Assembly (NCBI GenBank): GCA_964425755.1
Contig: CAYRNY010000013.1
Coordinates: 62,001 to 126,000 of the forward strand
Direction of reading: 5' to 3'
From: CAYRNY01 sp964425755
GTDB lineage: Bacteria; Chloroflexota; Anaerolineae; Aggregatilineales; Aggregatilineaceae
DNA length: 64,000 nucleotides
The translations under genes were made by a program, and so were the position numbers. Below, in pieces: positions 25,005 through 33,346 of this stretch (the stretch's first letter is position 1; each line of letters opens with the position of its first letter). The notes beneath the pieces were generated by a model, which worked only from the letters and a program-made list of their open reading frames with translations, had not been told where the DNA came from and did not search any database.

Positions 25005-26951
25005 TCAGTCACGCGGCTGGTCCGGATCGTAACCCGGCAGCATGACCGTGAAGGTCGTGCCATAGCCCACTTTGCTATCGACCCAGATACGTCCGTTGTG
25101 CGCGTCGACGATGCTCTTGACGATTGAAAGCCCCAACCCTGTACCCTCGTAATGATCGATCGCCTCTTCCGTGCGGTAGAACTTGTCGAAAATGTAGGGC
25201 TGGTCCTTCGCCGGGATGCCGATCCCGGTATCCTGCACCTGCAAGATCACGAACTCGCCGTCGGTGGTCAGCGCGACGTATACCAGGCCGTGTTCCGGCG
25301 TATATTTCACCGCGTTTTCGATCAGATTTGTGGCTAACTGCCGCAGCCGCAGCGGGTTACCCAGCACCGGCGGCACGTTACTGTCCAGTTCGACCCGCAT
25401 GTTTTGCTGCTTGGTTTCCCAGCGATGGCGGCTGGTTTCGACCGCGTGCTGGATGATCGGCGGCAGGTAGACCGGCTCGCGGTCGTCATCGAAGCCGGCT
25501 TCGATCTTGCCCAGCTCCAGCAGGTCCGAGATCAACGTCGTGATCGAGCGCACGCTGAAGACGATGCGATCCAGGAAGGCCTGTTGTGTGTCATTGAGGT
25601 CGCCGCTGCGCTGTACCATCTCGACATAGCCCAGGATCGCGGTCAGCGGCGAGCGCAGATCGTGGGACACGGTGGTGACAAACTCGCTCTTGATGCGGTC
25701 CAGTTCTTTCAGGTGCGTGATATCCTGCATCACAGCCACGCGCCCGACGCCGTGCACGACGGTCAACTGCGCGTTGAGCGTGCGCGTGCCTTCGTCGAGA
25801 ATGATCTCGCTGCGGCGGCTGTGCCGCGAACGCGGGTCATTGGTGAACAGGTCGATCACCTGTTCGTGGGCGATCGCTTCGGTGATGGGTTTTCCCTGGT
25901 ACGTTTCACCGTCGATGCCGAACGTTTTTCGTGCTGCCGGGTTACAGAACAGGACGTTGTTGCCCGGGTCCGTCACGATGATCGCGTCTTCGGTGTCGCG
26001 CAGGATCGTGTTCAGCGTGTTGCGTTCCTGGCGGGTCGCGCTGTAAAGACGCGCGTTTTCGATCGCGATGGCGGCAAAATCCGAGAGCAGGCTGAGCAGT
26101 TGCAGCGCCTGTGCGTTGAAACCGCTGCTGGTGTTGCGGTTCAGCACGCCCAACACGCCGATGGCGCGCTCTTTGATCAGCAGCGGCACGTAGGCCAGGT
26201 CGCGGAAATAGTAGTGTGTCTTTATTTTACGCAGATCGTCGCCGGTTATGACCAGCGGCTTGCACGTCTGGACGACACGCCCGGCGAGGCTATCGGACAC
26301 GGGAAGCCGGAAGTTTTCGGCGGTTGAGACGTCGCGTTCGGTGGAAGCATACAGGTACAGTTCTCCGGACGCATGGTCCACCAGCAGCAGCGATCCCTCT
26401 TCAGCAGCGGAGACGCGTACCGCTGCGGTGACGACTTCATGCAGTACTTCTTGCAGGTTCAACTGCCCGGTGACACGCTTGCCGATCTTGACCAGCGTGT
26501 CAAGTTCGTGCACGCGCTGCTCGAGTTGCAGGTTGGCTTCCATCAACTGCGCGGGTATCTGCGCGACGATCTGGCGTTTCCAGTGCAGGCGTAATACGCG
26601 TTCCAGCGCGTCCAGCAAGTCGGTCGCTTCAAACGGTTTGATCAGGTAATCGCGCACGCCCGCCCGCAGCGCCTCAACGGCCAGTTGTTCAGAGCCTTCC
26701 GCCGTGATCAGGATCATCGGGATGTCAATGTCGTCGTTGTTCAGGTCGCGCAATAAGGCGAGTGCATCGCGGCCCGGCAGTTGGTAGTCGGCGATGATCA
26801 GGTCAGGAAGTAGATCGCGCGCCAGCGTCAAGCCTTCGTCGCCGTCGGCTGCTGTGAGCACGTCGTAACCGTTTGGGCGCAGCACAGAATCGGCCAGAAA
26901 GTGCCGCACGTCCGCTGTGTCTTCGATTAACAGTATCCGTTCATTCGCCAC
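25005..26951 (-). CDS. Hybrid sensor: receiver-GAF-PAS-histidine kinase
   Basis: This 648-residue soluble signalling protein has a receiver domain first (residues 1-120, phospho-acceptor D55 in LIIADYQLPG, K in LIKPF). A linker and GAF domain follow (about 150-300; EEGSLLLVDHASGELYLYAS, IGVLGVLNRNTSSGF), then a PAS domain (about 310-420; TILRDTEDAIIVTDPGNNVLFCNPAA). The kinase core has the H-box VSHDLRSPLTAILGYVE, N-box NLIENAVKYTPEHG, G1 VQDTGIGIP and G2 GTGLGLSIVKSIV. There are no membrane segments, so it senses a cytoplasmic signal. The N-terminal receiver implies input from another kinase. The downstream response regulator at 28.3-29.1 kb is a possible partner. Confidence 0.92.
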   Translation of the reverse strand: MANERILLIEDTADVRHFLADSVLRPNGYDVLTAADGDEGLTLARDLLPDLIIADYQLPGRDALALLRDLNNDDIDIPMILITAEGSEQLAVEALRAGVRDYLIKPFEATDLLDALERVLRLHWKRQIVAQIPAQLMEANLQLEQRVHELDTLVKIGKRVTGQLNLQEVLHEVVTAAVRVSAAEEGSLLLVDHASGELYLYASTERDVSTAENFRLPVSDSLAGRVVQTCKPLVITGDDLRKIKTHYYFRDLAYVPLLIKERAIGVLGVLNRNTSSGFNAQALQLLSLLSDFAAIAIENARLYSATRQERNTLNTILRDTEDAIIVTDPGNNVLFCNPAARKTFGIDGETYQGKPITEAIAHEQVIDLFTNDPRSRHSRRSEIILDEGTRTLNAQLTVVHGVGRVAVMQDITHLKELDRIKSEFVTTVSHDLRSPLTAILGYVEMVQRSGDLNDTQQAFLDRIVFSVRSITTLISDLLELGKIEAGFDDDREPVYLPPIIQHAVETSRHRWETKQQNMRVELDSNVPPVLGNPLRLRQLATNLIENAVKYTPEHGLVYVALTTDGEFVILQVQDTGIGIPAKDQPYIFDKFYRTEEAIDHYEGTGLGLSIVKSIVDAHNGRIWVDSKVGYGTTFTVMLPGYDPDQPRD

Positions 26952-26964
26952 GATTGCCTTGCCT

Positions 26965-26991
26965 CAAAACGTTTTGTTGGCTTAGTGCCAA
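26965..26991. promoter_or_regulatory. Adjacent palindromes upstream of the hybrid kinase
   Basis: CAAAACGTTTTG (26965-26976) is a perfect 12-bp palindrome with a central CG as in LacI-family operators. It is followed at once by TTGGC-N5-GCCAA (26977-26991). They lie 14-40 bases before the kinase start, where a repressor could act. The rest of this 256-base gap shows no gene. Confidence 0.45.
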
Positions 26992-27207
26992 CCCTCACGG
27001 GGACGCTGATCACACTGACGGCAACGGCCAGCACGCGGGTGATACAAACAAACGCTGGCGCTGCGCGGCAAGCCTGGATAACGACTGGGACCCGCCGGCC
27101 ATGTGCGCGTGGCTTGAATATGTGTTTCCGCGTGCAGGCGTTACATGCTCTCGGACACGTTATATCGGGAGATCGAACATCATGCAAGCGAAACACGGCG
27201 CTGAATG

Positions 27208-28035
27208 TCAGCTTTCGCGCACGTCGTTCCACACATCCGGGCGATTGGTGGTGATGCCGTCCGCCCCCAGCCCTAACAGCACGCGCATCAGGGTAGAGTT
27301 ATCGACGGTCCACACCATCACGCGCCGGTCAGCGCGGTGCGCGCGCCAGATCAGCGTCGGGTCGAGCAGCACATTGGTCCAGTGGACGTCAATAAACTGT
27401 GTGTCCGGCACCGGCGCGACCGCGCCCGTGATGATATGCAATGTGCCGGTGGGCGTCTGCGGGCTGATGCGGCGGAAACGTTCCAGCCAGGCATGGTCGA
27501 ACGTGATCACGACCACGCGCGTGTGGGCGTTGTATTCGTCCAGCAGCGCCGCGAGATCGTCCGCGATCCCCGGGTAGCGGTCCGGGTCTTTGACTTCGAT
27601 CACCAGCGTGACCGGCTCGTCACGCAGCAGGTCGAGCACATCGCGTAGGGTGGGCACCGGTTCGCCGGCAAATTCGGCGGCGAAGTGCGCGCCTGCGTCC
27701 AGCGCCGCGATAGCGCCGGCGGTTAGCTCATGGATCGCCCCGGAACCGTTGGTGGTCCGGTCAACGGTATCATCGTGCATCAGGATGAGCACGCCGTCTG
27801 CGGTGCGCCGGATGTCGATCTCGATCAGGGTGGCGTTCTCGGCCAGCCCTGCGCGAACCGCGGCGAGCGTGTTTTCAGGGGCCAGCCCTGCGGCCCCGCG
27901 ATGCGCGATCACGACTGGGTCCGAGGCCAGTGTGCTGTGAAATAGCAGGTGCAGCACGATCCACAGGGCGACAATAACAAGGATGAGCACGGCAATTTTC
28001 TGTAAACGTGTGCGTGGAACGATGGCGCGAAGCAT
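27208..28035 (-). CDS. Membrane-anchored glycerophosphodiester phosphodiesterase
   Basis: This 275-residue protein starts with an uncleaved signal anchor (about 12-32). A GDPD TIM-barrel domain follows, with the catalytic motif VIAHRGAAGLAPENTLAA, then LIEIDIRRTADGVLILMHDDTVDRTT (metal-binding Glu/Asp and the second catalytic His) and VIEVKDPDRYPG. It hydrolyses glycerophosphodiesters to glycerol-3-phosphate and an alcohol outside the cytoplasmic membrane. ATG 28035 has GGAAAG 9 bases upstream; the longer frame would put about 24 poorly hydrophobic residues before the anchor. Confidence 0.88.
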   Translation of the reverse strand: MLRAIVPRTRLQKIAVLILVIVALWIVLHLLFHSTLASDPVVIAHRGAAGLAPENTLAAVRAGLAENATLIEIDIRRTADGVLILMHDDTVDRTTNGSGAIHELTAGAIAALDAGAHFAAEFAGEPVPTLRDVLDLLRDEPVTLVIEVKDPDRYPGIADDLAALLDEYNAHTRVVVITFDHAWLERFRRISPQTPTGTLHIITGAVAPVPDTQFIDVHWTNVLLDPTLIWRAHRADRRVMVWTVDNSTLMRVLLGLGADGITTNRPDVWNDVRES

Positions 28036-28182
28036 AACACAATTCTTTCCGTGGTTAGTATGGTGGATGGCGGCGGCTAACGGTCCGAAAACCGGCAGTA
28101 AGCGCACACGATATCAATTGCGAACACTCCATACACGATTATACCGGGATCGCCAGACAATGCGCGACCTTCACCGGCAAAG

Positions 28183-28210
28183 AAAAACAGCCGGACAGGC
28201 GTCCCGGCTG
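28183..28210 (-). terminator. Terminator of the response regulator gene
   Basis: On the minus strand a 7-bp stem (CAGCCGG 28188-28194/CCGGCTG 28204-28210, 9-base loop) is followed by a T tract (AAAAA on the plus strand at 28183-28187). It lies 56 bases after the stop of the response regulator. Confidence 0.85.
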
Positions 28211-28265
28211 TGAATGAGTCCATGAGTCGCCCGCTCGCTTGGCGGCGAGGCCCATGCACCCCGGG

Positions 28266-29135
28266 TCAGGGGGTGTCATCGTGCGGGGCCAGCACTGCCG
28301 ACTTGAGTGCTTCAAGGTCTTTGAACGGGCCGTGTGCGTGATCGATCTGGTCGATCGCGAGTCGAAGGCGGTTTTCCTGCATGGCTTGCCAGGCTTTGCC
28401 CCGGTCCTTGAGCGGATAGAAGTACTCCATCGATTGCTGCAGGCGGGCTTCGATACGCGCCCGGATCGCCTTCAGCCGGGTCGTGTCCGTAACGATGATG
28501 AATGCGTGCGGGGCGAGATGCCCGATAAAGTCGTTCTCGGTGCCGAGTTCACGGATGGCGTTGTTCATCATCAGGCTGACTGCACGCAACACGTCATCCG
28601 AGGCGACGAAACCGTAAAGCTCGCGAAAACGCTCCAGTCCCTCGATGCTCAGGCGCATCATCGCCCACTGGCTGTCGCCGAGCAGGACCTGGTTCAACCG
28701 CTCGTCGACGATCACGCCTTCCGGCAGGTTGGTGACGCGATTGGTGAGCGTGGTCATCTGCGCGCGCTGGAGCGCGTTACGCACGCGCAGGCGAAGTTCT
28801 TGAATATCGAACGGTTTGGTGATGTAGTCTACGACGCCAAGCTCAAGCCCGGACAGCTTGTCGACACGGTCGCGCTTTTCGGTCAGAAAGATGACCGGTA
28901 TGTTCTGCGTGCGGCGATGATTGCGCAGCCGGCGACAGACTTCATACCCGTCGATATCTGGCAGCCGGATATCTAGCACGACCAGATCGGGTTGGTTTTC
29001 GAGCGTTGCGCGGACAGCCTCTTCGCCCCAGGCTGCGGTATGAACCTCATATCCCTGCACGCGAAAATAGGCGTCGAGCATGTCGGATAGGTCGAGATCG
29101 TCTTCCACGATCAAGATATGGGCCTTGTCGGTCAC
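28266..29135 (-). CDS. Response regulator with a degenerate GGDEF-like output domain
   Basis: This is a 289-residue protein. Residues 1-120 form a receiver (EDD pocket at 11-13, phospho-acceptor D55 in LVVLDIRLPD, ITKPF). Residues 130-275 follow the pattern of a diguanylate cyclase domain (MMRLSIEGLERFRELYGFVASDDVLRAVS). The catalytic loop is HLAPHAF instead of GGDEF, so it should not make c-di-GMP. GTG 29135 is preferred because AAAGG lies 7 bases upstream; an in-frame ATG at 29177 would add 14 unrelated residues. It sits between a Roadblock gene and the GDPD gene on the same strand. Confidence 0.8.
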   Translation of the reverse strand: MTDKAHILIVEDDLDLSDMLDAYFRVQGYEVHTAAWGEEAVRATLENQPDLVVLDIRLPDIDGYEVCRRLRNHRRTQNIPVIFLTEKRDRVDKLSGLELGVVDYITKPFDIQELRLRVRNALQRAQMTTLTNRVTNLPEGVIVDERLNQVLLGDSQWAMMRLSIEGLERFRELYGFVASDDVLRAVSLMMNNAIRELGTENDFIGHLAPHAFIIVTDTTRLKAIRARIEARLQQSMEYFYPLKDRGKAWQAMQENRLRLAIDQIDHAHGPFKDLEALKSAVLAPHDDTP

Positions 29136-29302
29136 GGCAGTACCTTTACCTTTCGTGGGCACGCGATGTGACTGCACTCATCCGCGCATAACCACCCGGC
29201 AGCATATACGCGGTGCGCCGGTCGAGCACGCCCGGCATAGAACACACGCCGCCTGCCACAGGATGGGTTGCTTCCGGCGCGAACGCAGTCCGCAGGGTAA
29301 CG

Positions 29303-29674
29303 CTAGAGCAGTCCCTCAAGTTCTTTGACGGCACGCGACATGTCCAGGAAGATCAACCCGAGTTTGGCCTTTTCGCGAGCCAGGACGGTTAGCACGGCTT
29401 CTTCGCCGATCGCGCTCAAGAGCACGTAACCGTTTTGTCCCCTGACGTAGACCTGTTCCAGGTCGCCGCGCCCTAACTCCGAGGCGATGCGTTCACCCAG
29501 CGAGAGCATCGCTGCCGACATCGCGGACACGCGGTCTTCTTCGATGTTGCCGGGCAAAGAAGACGCCATATTCAGGCCATCCACACTCACAATCGCTGCG
29601 GCTTCAACATCGGGGGAGCTAACCTGTAGATCGCGCAGGCGTTCTTGGAGTTGATCGGTACGTGATTTTGCCAA
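29303..29674 (-). CDS. Roadblock/LC7-domain protein (TTG start)
   Basis: This 123-residue protein has the Roadblock/LC7 fold typical of MglB-like regulators of small Ras-type GTPases: VEAAAIVSVDGLNMASSLP, RVSAMSAAMLSLGERIASELG, then EQVYVRGQNGYVLLSAIGEEAVLTVLA. The start codon is TTG, with AGGAG 7 bases upstream. A good promoter lies about 100 bases before it. No GTPase gene (MglA-like) is in the window. With the downstream receiver proteins it may form a signalling group, which is my inference. Confidence 0.85.
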   Translation of the reverse strand: MAKSRTDQLQERLRDLQVSSPDVEAAAIVSVDGLNMASSLPGNIEEDRVSAMSAAMLSLGERIASELGRGDLEQVYVRGQNGYVLLSAIGEEAVLTVLAREKAKLGLIFLDMSRAVKELEGLL

Positions 29675-29783
29675 CGTCGTTCTCCTGTGGGTATGGCAGT
29701 CGAGTTGCCTTTCGAGGCGCTACCTTATGTTTTAATTAAGGGTTTGGCTGAGGTTCGGCGCTGTTTCACGCCTATATTGGCGT

Positions 29784-29812
29784 ACTGTAGCACAGCGGCG
29801 ATCCCTTGTCAA
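29784..29812 (-). promoter_or_regulatory. Sigma-70-type promoter for the Roadblock gene
   Basis: On the minus strand, TTGACA (29807-29812) is followed after 17 bases by TACAGT (29784-29789). The predicted start is about 100 bases before the TTG start codon. The remaining part of the gap 29675-30060 holds no gene. Confidence 0.65.
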
Positions 29813-30019
29813 GCAAGGCTGCCGGCGCGCCAAACGGGTTTGCCTTAACACAATTTCAACTTTTCGATACCCCCTATAGTAGCACAGATTTTGGGACCGG
29901 GCGCATGCGGCAGTGCGCCCCTTACGATGGCATAATCTGAGCAATTTGAACCGGGTAGTATACACAGCGACAGTTCGGGCGAGATAGCAGTTCGATGCTC
30001 TGTAACATGCGATTCAGTG

Positions 30020-30049
30020 TTGCCCGGCGCGGGGGGGCTGTGCTATAAT
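30020..30049 (+). promoter_or_regulatory. Promoter of tRNA-Gln
   Basis: TTGCCC (30020-30025), an 18-base G-rich spacer and a perfect TATAAT (30044-30049) end 11 bases before the mature tRNA 5' end. Confidence 0.75.
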
Positions 30050-30060
30050 GCTTCGCGCAA

Positions 30061-30134
30061 TGGGGAGTTGCCAAGTGGCCTAAGGCAGCGGCCTTTGGAG
30101 CCGCCATTCGCTGGTTCGAATCCAGCCTCCCCAG
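30061..30134 (+). tRNA. tRNA-Gln (anticodon TTG)
   Basis: A 74-base cloverleaf: acceptor TGGGGAG/CTCCCCA, D-arm with GCC/GGC pairing, anticodon arm GCGGC-CTTTGGA-GCCGC, T-arm GCTGG-TTCGAAT-CCAGC, and discriminator G. The anticodon TTG reads CAA and CAG (glutamine). The U1-A72 first pair is typical of bacterial tRNA-Gln. Confidence 0.95.
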
Positions 30135-30140
30135 CTCTAG

Positions 30141-30173
30141 CAGCCCCGTCATCATGACGGGGCTGTTTGTGTT
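30141..30173 (+). terminator. Terminator after tRNA-Gln
   Basis: A 10-bp stem CAGCCCCGTC (30141-30150)/GACGGGGCTG (30156-30165) with a 5-base loop is followed by TTTGTGTT. It starts 6 bases after the tRNA. Confidence 0.85.
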
Positions 30174-30261
30174 CCGGGCGCGATGTGAGCCGTTCATAAA
30201 CAGTTGGTTGACCAAACAATTTTTTGTGACACCCCGCGTCAACGCTGGTGAATGTTGCCAC

Positions 30262-30290
30262 TTGGCGCAGCGAGGCCCTTCACCTATAGT
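30262..30290 (+). promoter_or_regulatory. Promoter of the aminotransferase/oxidoreductase operon
   Basis: TTGGCG (30262-30267), 17 bases, then TATAGT (30285-30290, five of six consensus bases). The predicted start leaves a leader of about 70 bases before the aminotransferase ATG. Confidence 0.6.
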
Positions 30291-30366
30291 TAGGGTGCGA
30301 GGGCTAAGATAGTTAAAAGATTGGCCCCTAAAAGATTTATTTCAGACAGGAGCAAGGATATTACGC

Positions 30367-31614
30367 ATGAGCATCGTGTGGGAAGCGCGGTATGCCCTGC
30401 GAACGAAGGGCATGACTAGCTCGATGATACGCGAGCTGTTGAAATTAACCCAGCGGCCCGAGGTTATTTCGTTTGCCGGCGGGCTGCCCGCAGCCGAATA
30501 TTTTCCCGTCGAGCGGTTCCAGGAAGCCTGCCAGCGCGTGCTGGGGGAAAAGGCTCACCAGGCGCTGCAATACAGCACCACGGAGGGGTACCTGCCTTTA
30601 CGCGAGTTTATAGCGGAACGACTTAGCAGGCACGGCATATGCGTGACTGCAGATAACGTGCTGATCACGTCGGGGTCCCAGCAAGCCCTCTCGCTGATCG
30701 GCGCGTTATTTGTTAATCCGGGGGATCGTATCCTGGTTGAGCAGCCGACATATCTCGGCGCGATCCAGGCGTTCACGACCTACCAGGCCGAGTACGTGGG
30801 CGTGCCGACCGACGATGACGGCATCATCACCGCCCGGATGAAAGCTGCGCTCCGGCAGGGGCCGAAGTTCATGTACATCTTGCCGAACTTCCACAATCCT
30901 GCTGGCGTGACGATCAGCAAGGAACGCCGGTACGAGCTAGTGCGCGAATCCCGCGCACACGGCATCCCGATCGTGGAAGACGATCCTTACGGCGAATTAC
31001 GCTTTGAGGGTAAGCCGCTTAAGCCGCTGATGGTGGTGGATGCCGAACTCGCAGGGGGCAACAACGGCGAGTGTTATACCGGCAACGTGATTTACCTCAG
31101 CACGTTCTCCAAAACGCTCGCGCCTGGCCTGCGCATTGCGTGGGTCGTAGCCGCACCGGAGGTGATCGGCAAGCTGGTGCAGCTCAAACAGGGCGCGGAC
31201 CTGCACACCGCGACAATGAACCAGATGGTGATTCACGACGTTGCAAAGGACGGTTTCATCGACGCGCACATTGATCGCCTGCGCGAGGTCTATCGCGAGC
31301 GCCGCAACGCGATGTTGGGTGCGCTGAATCGCTACATGCCGCCGGGCGTGCGCTGGACGCACCCGCAGGGCGGGTTGTTCCTGTGGCTGCACCTGCCGGA
31401 AGGCATGCAGGCGATGGACCTGTTTGATGAGGCCATCAAGCGCGATGTCGCGTTTGTGCCGGGCAACGCGTTCTACACGATCGATTCCCCGCCGCCCCGC
31501 GCGCGCATCAACTTCTCGACCGTCAACGAGGAACGCATCGTGGAGGGCATCAGCCGGCTGGCCGAAGCGGTGCAGGCGGTCCAGGCGCGGCAGGCATCGG
31601 CGACGATCCCCTAG
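30367..31614 (+). CDS. Class I/II PLP aminotransferase (LysN/2-aminoadipate type)
   Basis: This is a 415-residue fold-type I aminotransferase. The start resembles LysN and related broad-range enzymes: SSMIRELLKLTQRPEVISFAGGLP, YSTTEGYLPLREFI and ITSGSQQALSLIG. The PLP lysine is K249 in STFSKTLAPGLRIAWV, and the C-terminal ARINFSTVNEE carries the carboxylate-binding Arg. It would convert an amino acid (aromatic, branched-chain or 2-aminoadipate) to its 2-oxo acid. AAGGA lies 8 bases before the ATG. It is first in a six-gene operon whose later genes activate and release the 2-oxo acid's carbon skeleton. Confidence 0.88.
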   Translation: MSIVWEARYALRTKGMTSSMIRELLKLTQRPEVISFAGGLPAAEYFPVERFQEACQRVLGEKAHQALQYSTTEGYLPLREFIAERLSRHGICVTADNVLITSGSQQALSLIGALFVNPGDRILVEQPTYLGAIQAFTTYQAEYVGVPTDDDGIITARMKAALRQGPKFMYILPNFHNPAGVTISKERRYELVRESRAHGIPIVEDDPYGELRFEGKPLKPLMVVDAELAGGNNGECYTGNVIYLSTFSKTLAPGLRIAWVVAAPEVIGKLVQLKQGADLHTATMNQMVIHDVAKDGFIDAHIDRLREVYRERRNAMLGALNRYMPPGVRWTHPQGGLFLWLHLPEGMQAMDLFDEAIKRDVAFVPGNAFYTIDSPPPRARINFSTVNEERIVEGISRLAEAVQAVQARQASATIP

Positions 31615-31673
31615 CGTGTCTACGCGTATAACCATACAGCAAAAACGCACACCATTATGGAGATACCTTATCG

Positions 31674-33005
31674 ATGGATTGGTTGAGCCAGTACGAACCC
31701 AAGATCGTCAGCGCAGCAGAATCGATGCGCGTGCTGCGCGACGGCTACCGCATCTTCATGACCGGCAACTGCTCGGTGCCGCAGGAGGTGATGGAGGCGT
31801 TATACCAGCGTGCGTATGACCTGAAGAATCTCTCGCTGATCCAGGTCTTGACGATCGGCAAGGCGGACTATGTCGATCCGGCGCTCGAAGGGCACATTCG
31901 CGTGAATTCGATGTTCATCAGCGATAATGTCCGCGAGGCTGTGAACGATGGCCGGGCCGACTTCACGCCGGTCTTTTTGTCCGAAATCCCGAAGATGTTC
32001 AGTTCCGGGCGCGTGCCGCTGGACGTGGCCTTGATCCAGGTGTCGCCGCCGGACAAGAACGGGTATTGCTCGTACGGCGTCGAAGTCGGTGTGACCAAAA
32101 CCGCCGCCGAAAGCGCGAAGATCGTGATCGCGGAAGTCAACCCGAACATGCCGCGCACGCTCGGCGACAGCTTCATTCATGTCTCCAAGCTGGATTACGT
32201 GGTTGAGGTGGATTACGAGCTGCCGGAAGTCCAGATGGCGGTATCGTCGCCGGAACAAGAGGCCATCGCAGAGCATCTCGCGGCGATCATCCCGGACGGG
32301 GCGACGCTGCAAATGGGCATCGGCGGCATCCCGGACGCGGTACTGCGCAAGCTGCACAAGCACAAACACCTCGGTGTGCATACCGAGTTGTTTTCGGATG
32401 GGGTTGTCGATCTGGTCGAGGCGGGTGTGATCACCAACGAGCGTAAATCGTTCCATCCCGGCAAGATCATCGCCGGGTTCCTGCTCGGCACCCAGCGGCT
32501 TTACGAATTCGTGGATGACAACCCGATCGTGGAGCTGCACCCGACCGAATACATCAACGATCCGTTTAATATCGCCAAGAACGATCGCATGGTGTCGATC
32601 AACTCCGCGATTCAGGTCGATCTGACCGGCCAGGTGTGCGCGGACAGCATCGGCACGCGCCTTTATTCCGGCGTCGGCGGGCAGGTGGATTTCGTGCGTG
32701 GTGCGGCCCGTAGCAAGGGCGGCATGCCGATCATCGCGATGCTGAGCACAGCAAAGGGCGGTGAGATCAGCCGCATTGTGCCGACGCTGGCTCCCGGCGC
32801 GGGCGTGGTCACCACGCGCAACGATGTGCATTATGTCGCCACAGAGTACGGCGTGGCGGACCTGTACGGGCGCACAATCCGCGATCGGGCGCGGGCGCTG
32901 GTCGAGATCGCGCACCCGAAATTCCGCGCCGAGCTTGCCGAGGCAGCCGAAAAACTGTATCACGTGCCGGTGTGGTCCGTGCCGGGAGTGCCCGCAAAGA
33001 ATTAG
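31674..33005 (+). CDS. Acetyl-CoA hydrolase/transferase-family CoA-transferase
   Basis: This 443-residue protein belongs to the Cat1/4-hydroxybutyrate CoA-transferase family. The N-terminal half carries SVPQEVMEALYQRA and VSPPDKNGYCSYGVEV. The C-terminal half carries LQMGIGGIPDAVLRKL and the catalytic glutamate E238 in HTELFSDGVVDL, followed by GVGGQVDFVRGAARSKGG and YVATEYGVADLYGRT. It moves CoA between an acyl-CoA and acetate or another acid. It lies 59 bases after the aminotransferase and 53 before the ferredoxin gene. In this operon it probably recovers CoA from the acyl-CoA made by the oxidoreductase, which is an inference. Confidence 0.9.
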   Translation: MDWLSQYEPKIVSAAESMRVLRDGYRIFMTGNCSVPQEVMEALYQRAYDLKNLSLIQVLTIGKADYVDPALEGHIRVNSMFISDNVREAVNDGRADFTPVFLSEIPKMFSSGRVPLDVALIQVSPPDKNGYCSYGVEVGVTKTAAESAKIVIAEVNPNMPRTLGDSFIHVSKLDYVVEVDYELPEVQMAVSSPEQEAIAEHLAAIIPDGATLQMGIGGIPDAVLRKLHKHKHLGVHTELFSDGVVDLVEAGVITNERKSFHPGKIIAGFLLGTQRLYEFVDDNPIVELHPTEYINDPFNIAKNDRMVSINSAIQVDLTGQVCADSIGTRLYSGVGGQVDFVRGAARSKGGMPIIAMLSTAKGGEISRIVPTLAPGAGVVTTRNDVHYVATEYGVADLYGRTIRDRARALVEIAHPKFRAELAEAAEKLYHVPVWSVPGVPAKN

Positions 33006-33058
33006 CGTGTAAAAGAAAAGACCTAATAGTAACCGTTAGTAGAGTAGGAGTACGTTCA

Positions 33059-33316
33059 ATGGCGGCAAAGGGACGGATTGAAATCAACCAAGCAACCTGT
33101 AAGGGCTGTTCCCTGTGTGTGGTTGCCTGCCCTCAGGACGTCATCCAGATGTCCACCGACCAGCCGAATGCCAGGGGCTACTACCCCGCGCAGTTGGTCG
33201 ATCCAGAGGGTAATTGCACGGGGTGTGCGCTGTGTGCGGTTGCCTGTCCCGATGTATGTATAACTGTTTATCGTCAGGTCCCCGCGAAGCAGCGTCGCGC
33301 CGGGGCAGCCGCGTGA
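33059..33316 (+). CDS. 2-oxoacid:ferredoxin oxidoreductase, delta (2x4Fe-4S) subunit
   Basis: This 85-residue protein has two CxxCxxCxxxCP clusters, CKGCSLCVVACP and CTGCALCAVACP, for two [4Fe-4S] centres. It is the electron-carrying subunit of the complex encoded by the next three genes. ATG 33059 has TAGGAG 9 bases upstream. A longer frame upstream overlaps the CoA-transferase end and lacks a ribosome site. Confidence 0.92.
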   Translation: MAAKGRIEINQATCKGCSLCVVACPQDVIQMSTDQPNARGYYPAQLVDPEGNCTGCALCAVACPDVCITVYRQVPAKQRRAGAAA

Positions 33317-33346
33317 TGCCTGTAGCGGTGGAGGAGAATTAGACTT

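Noticed and set aside
24650..25127. Overlapping small frames between clpC and the hybrid kinase as genes
   Set aside because: No ribosome sites, no family similarity, and the frames conflict with each other on both strands.
28266..29135. Active diguanylate cyclase
   Set aside because: The catalytic GGDEF loop is replaced by HLAPHAF, so the nucleotide-binding and metal residues are missing.
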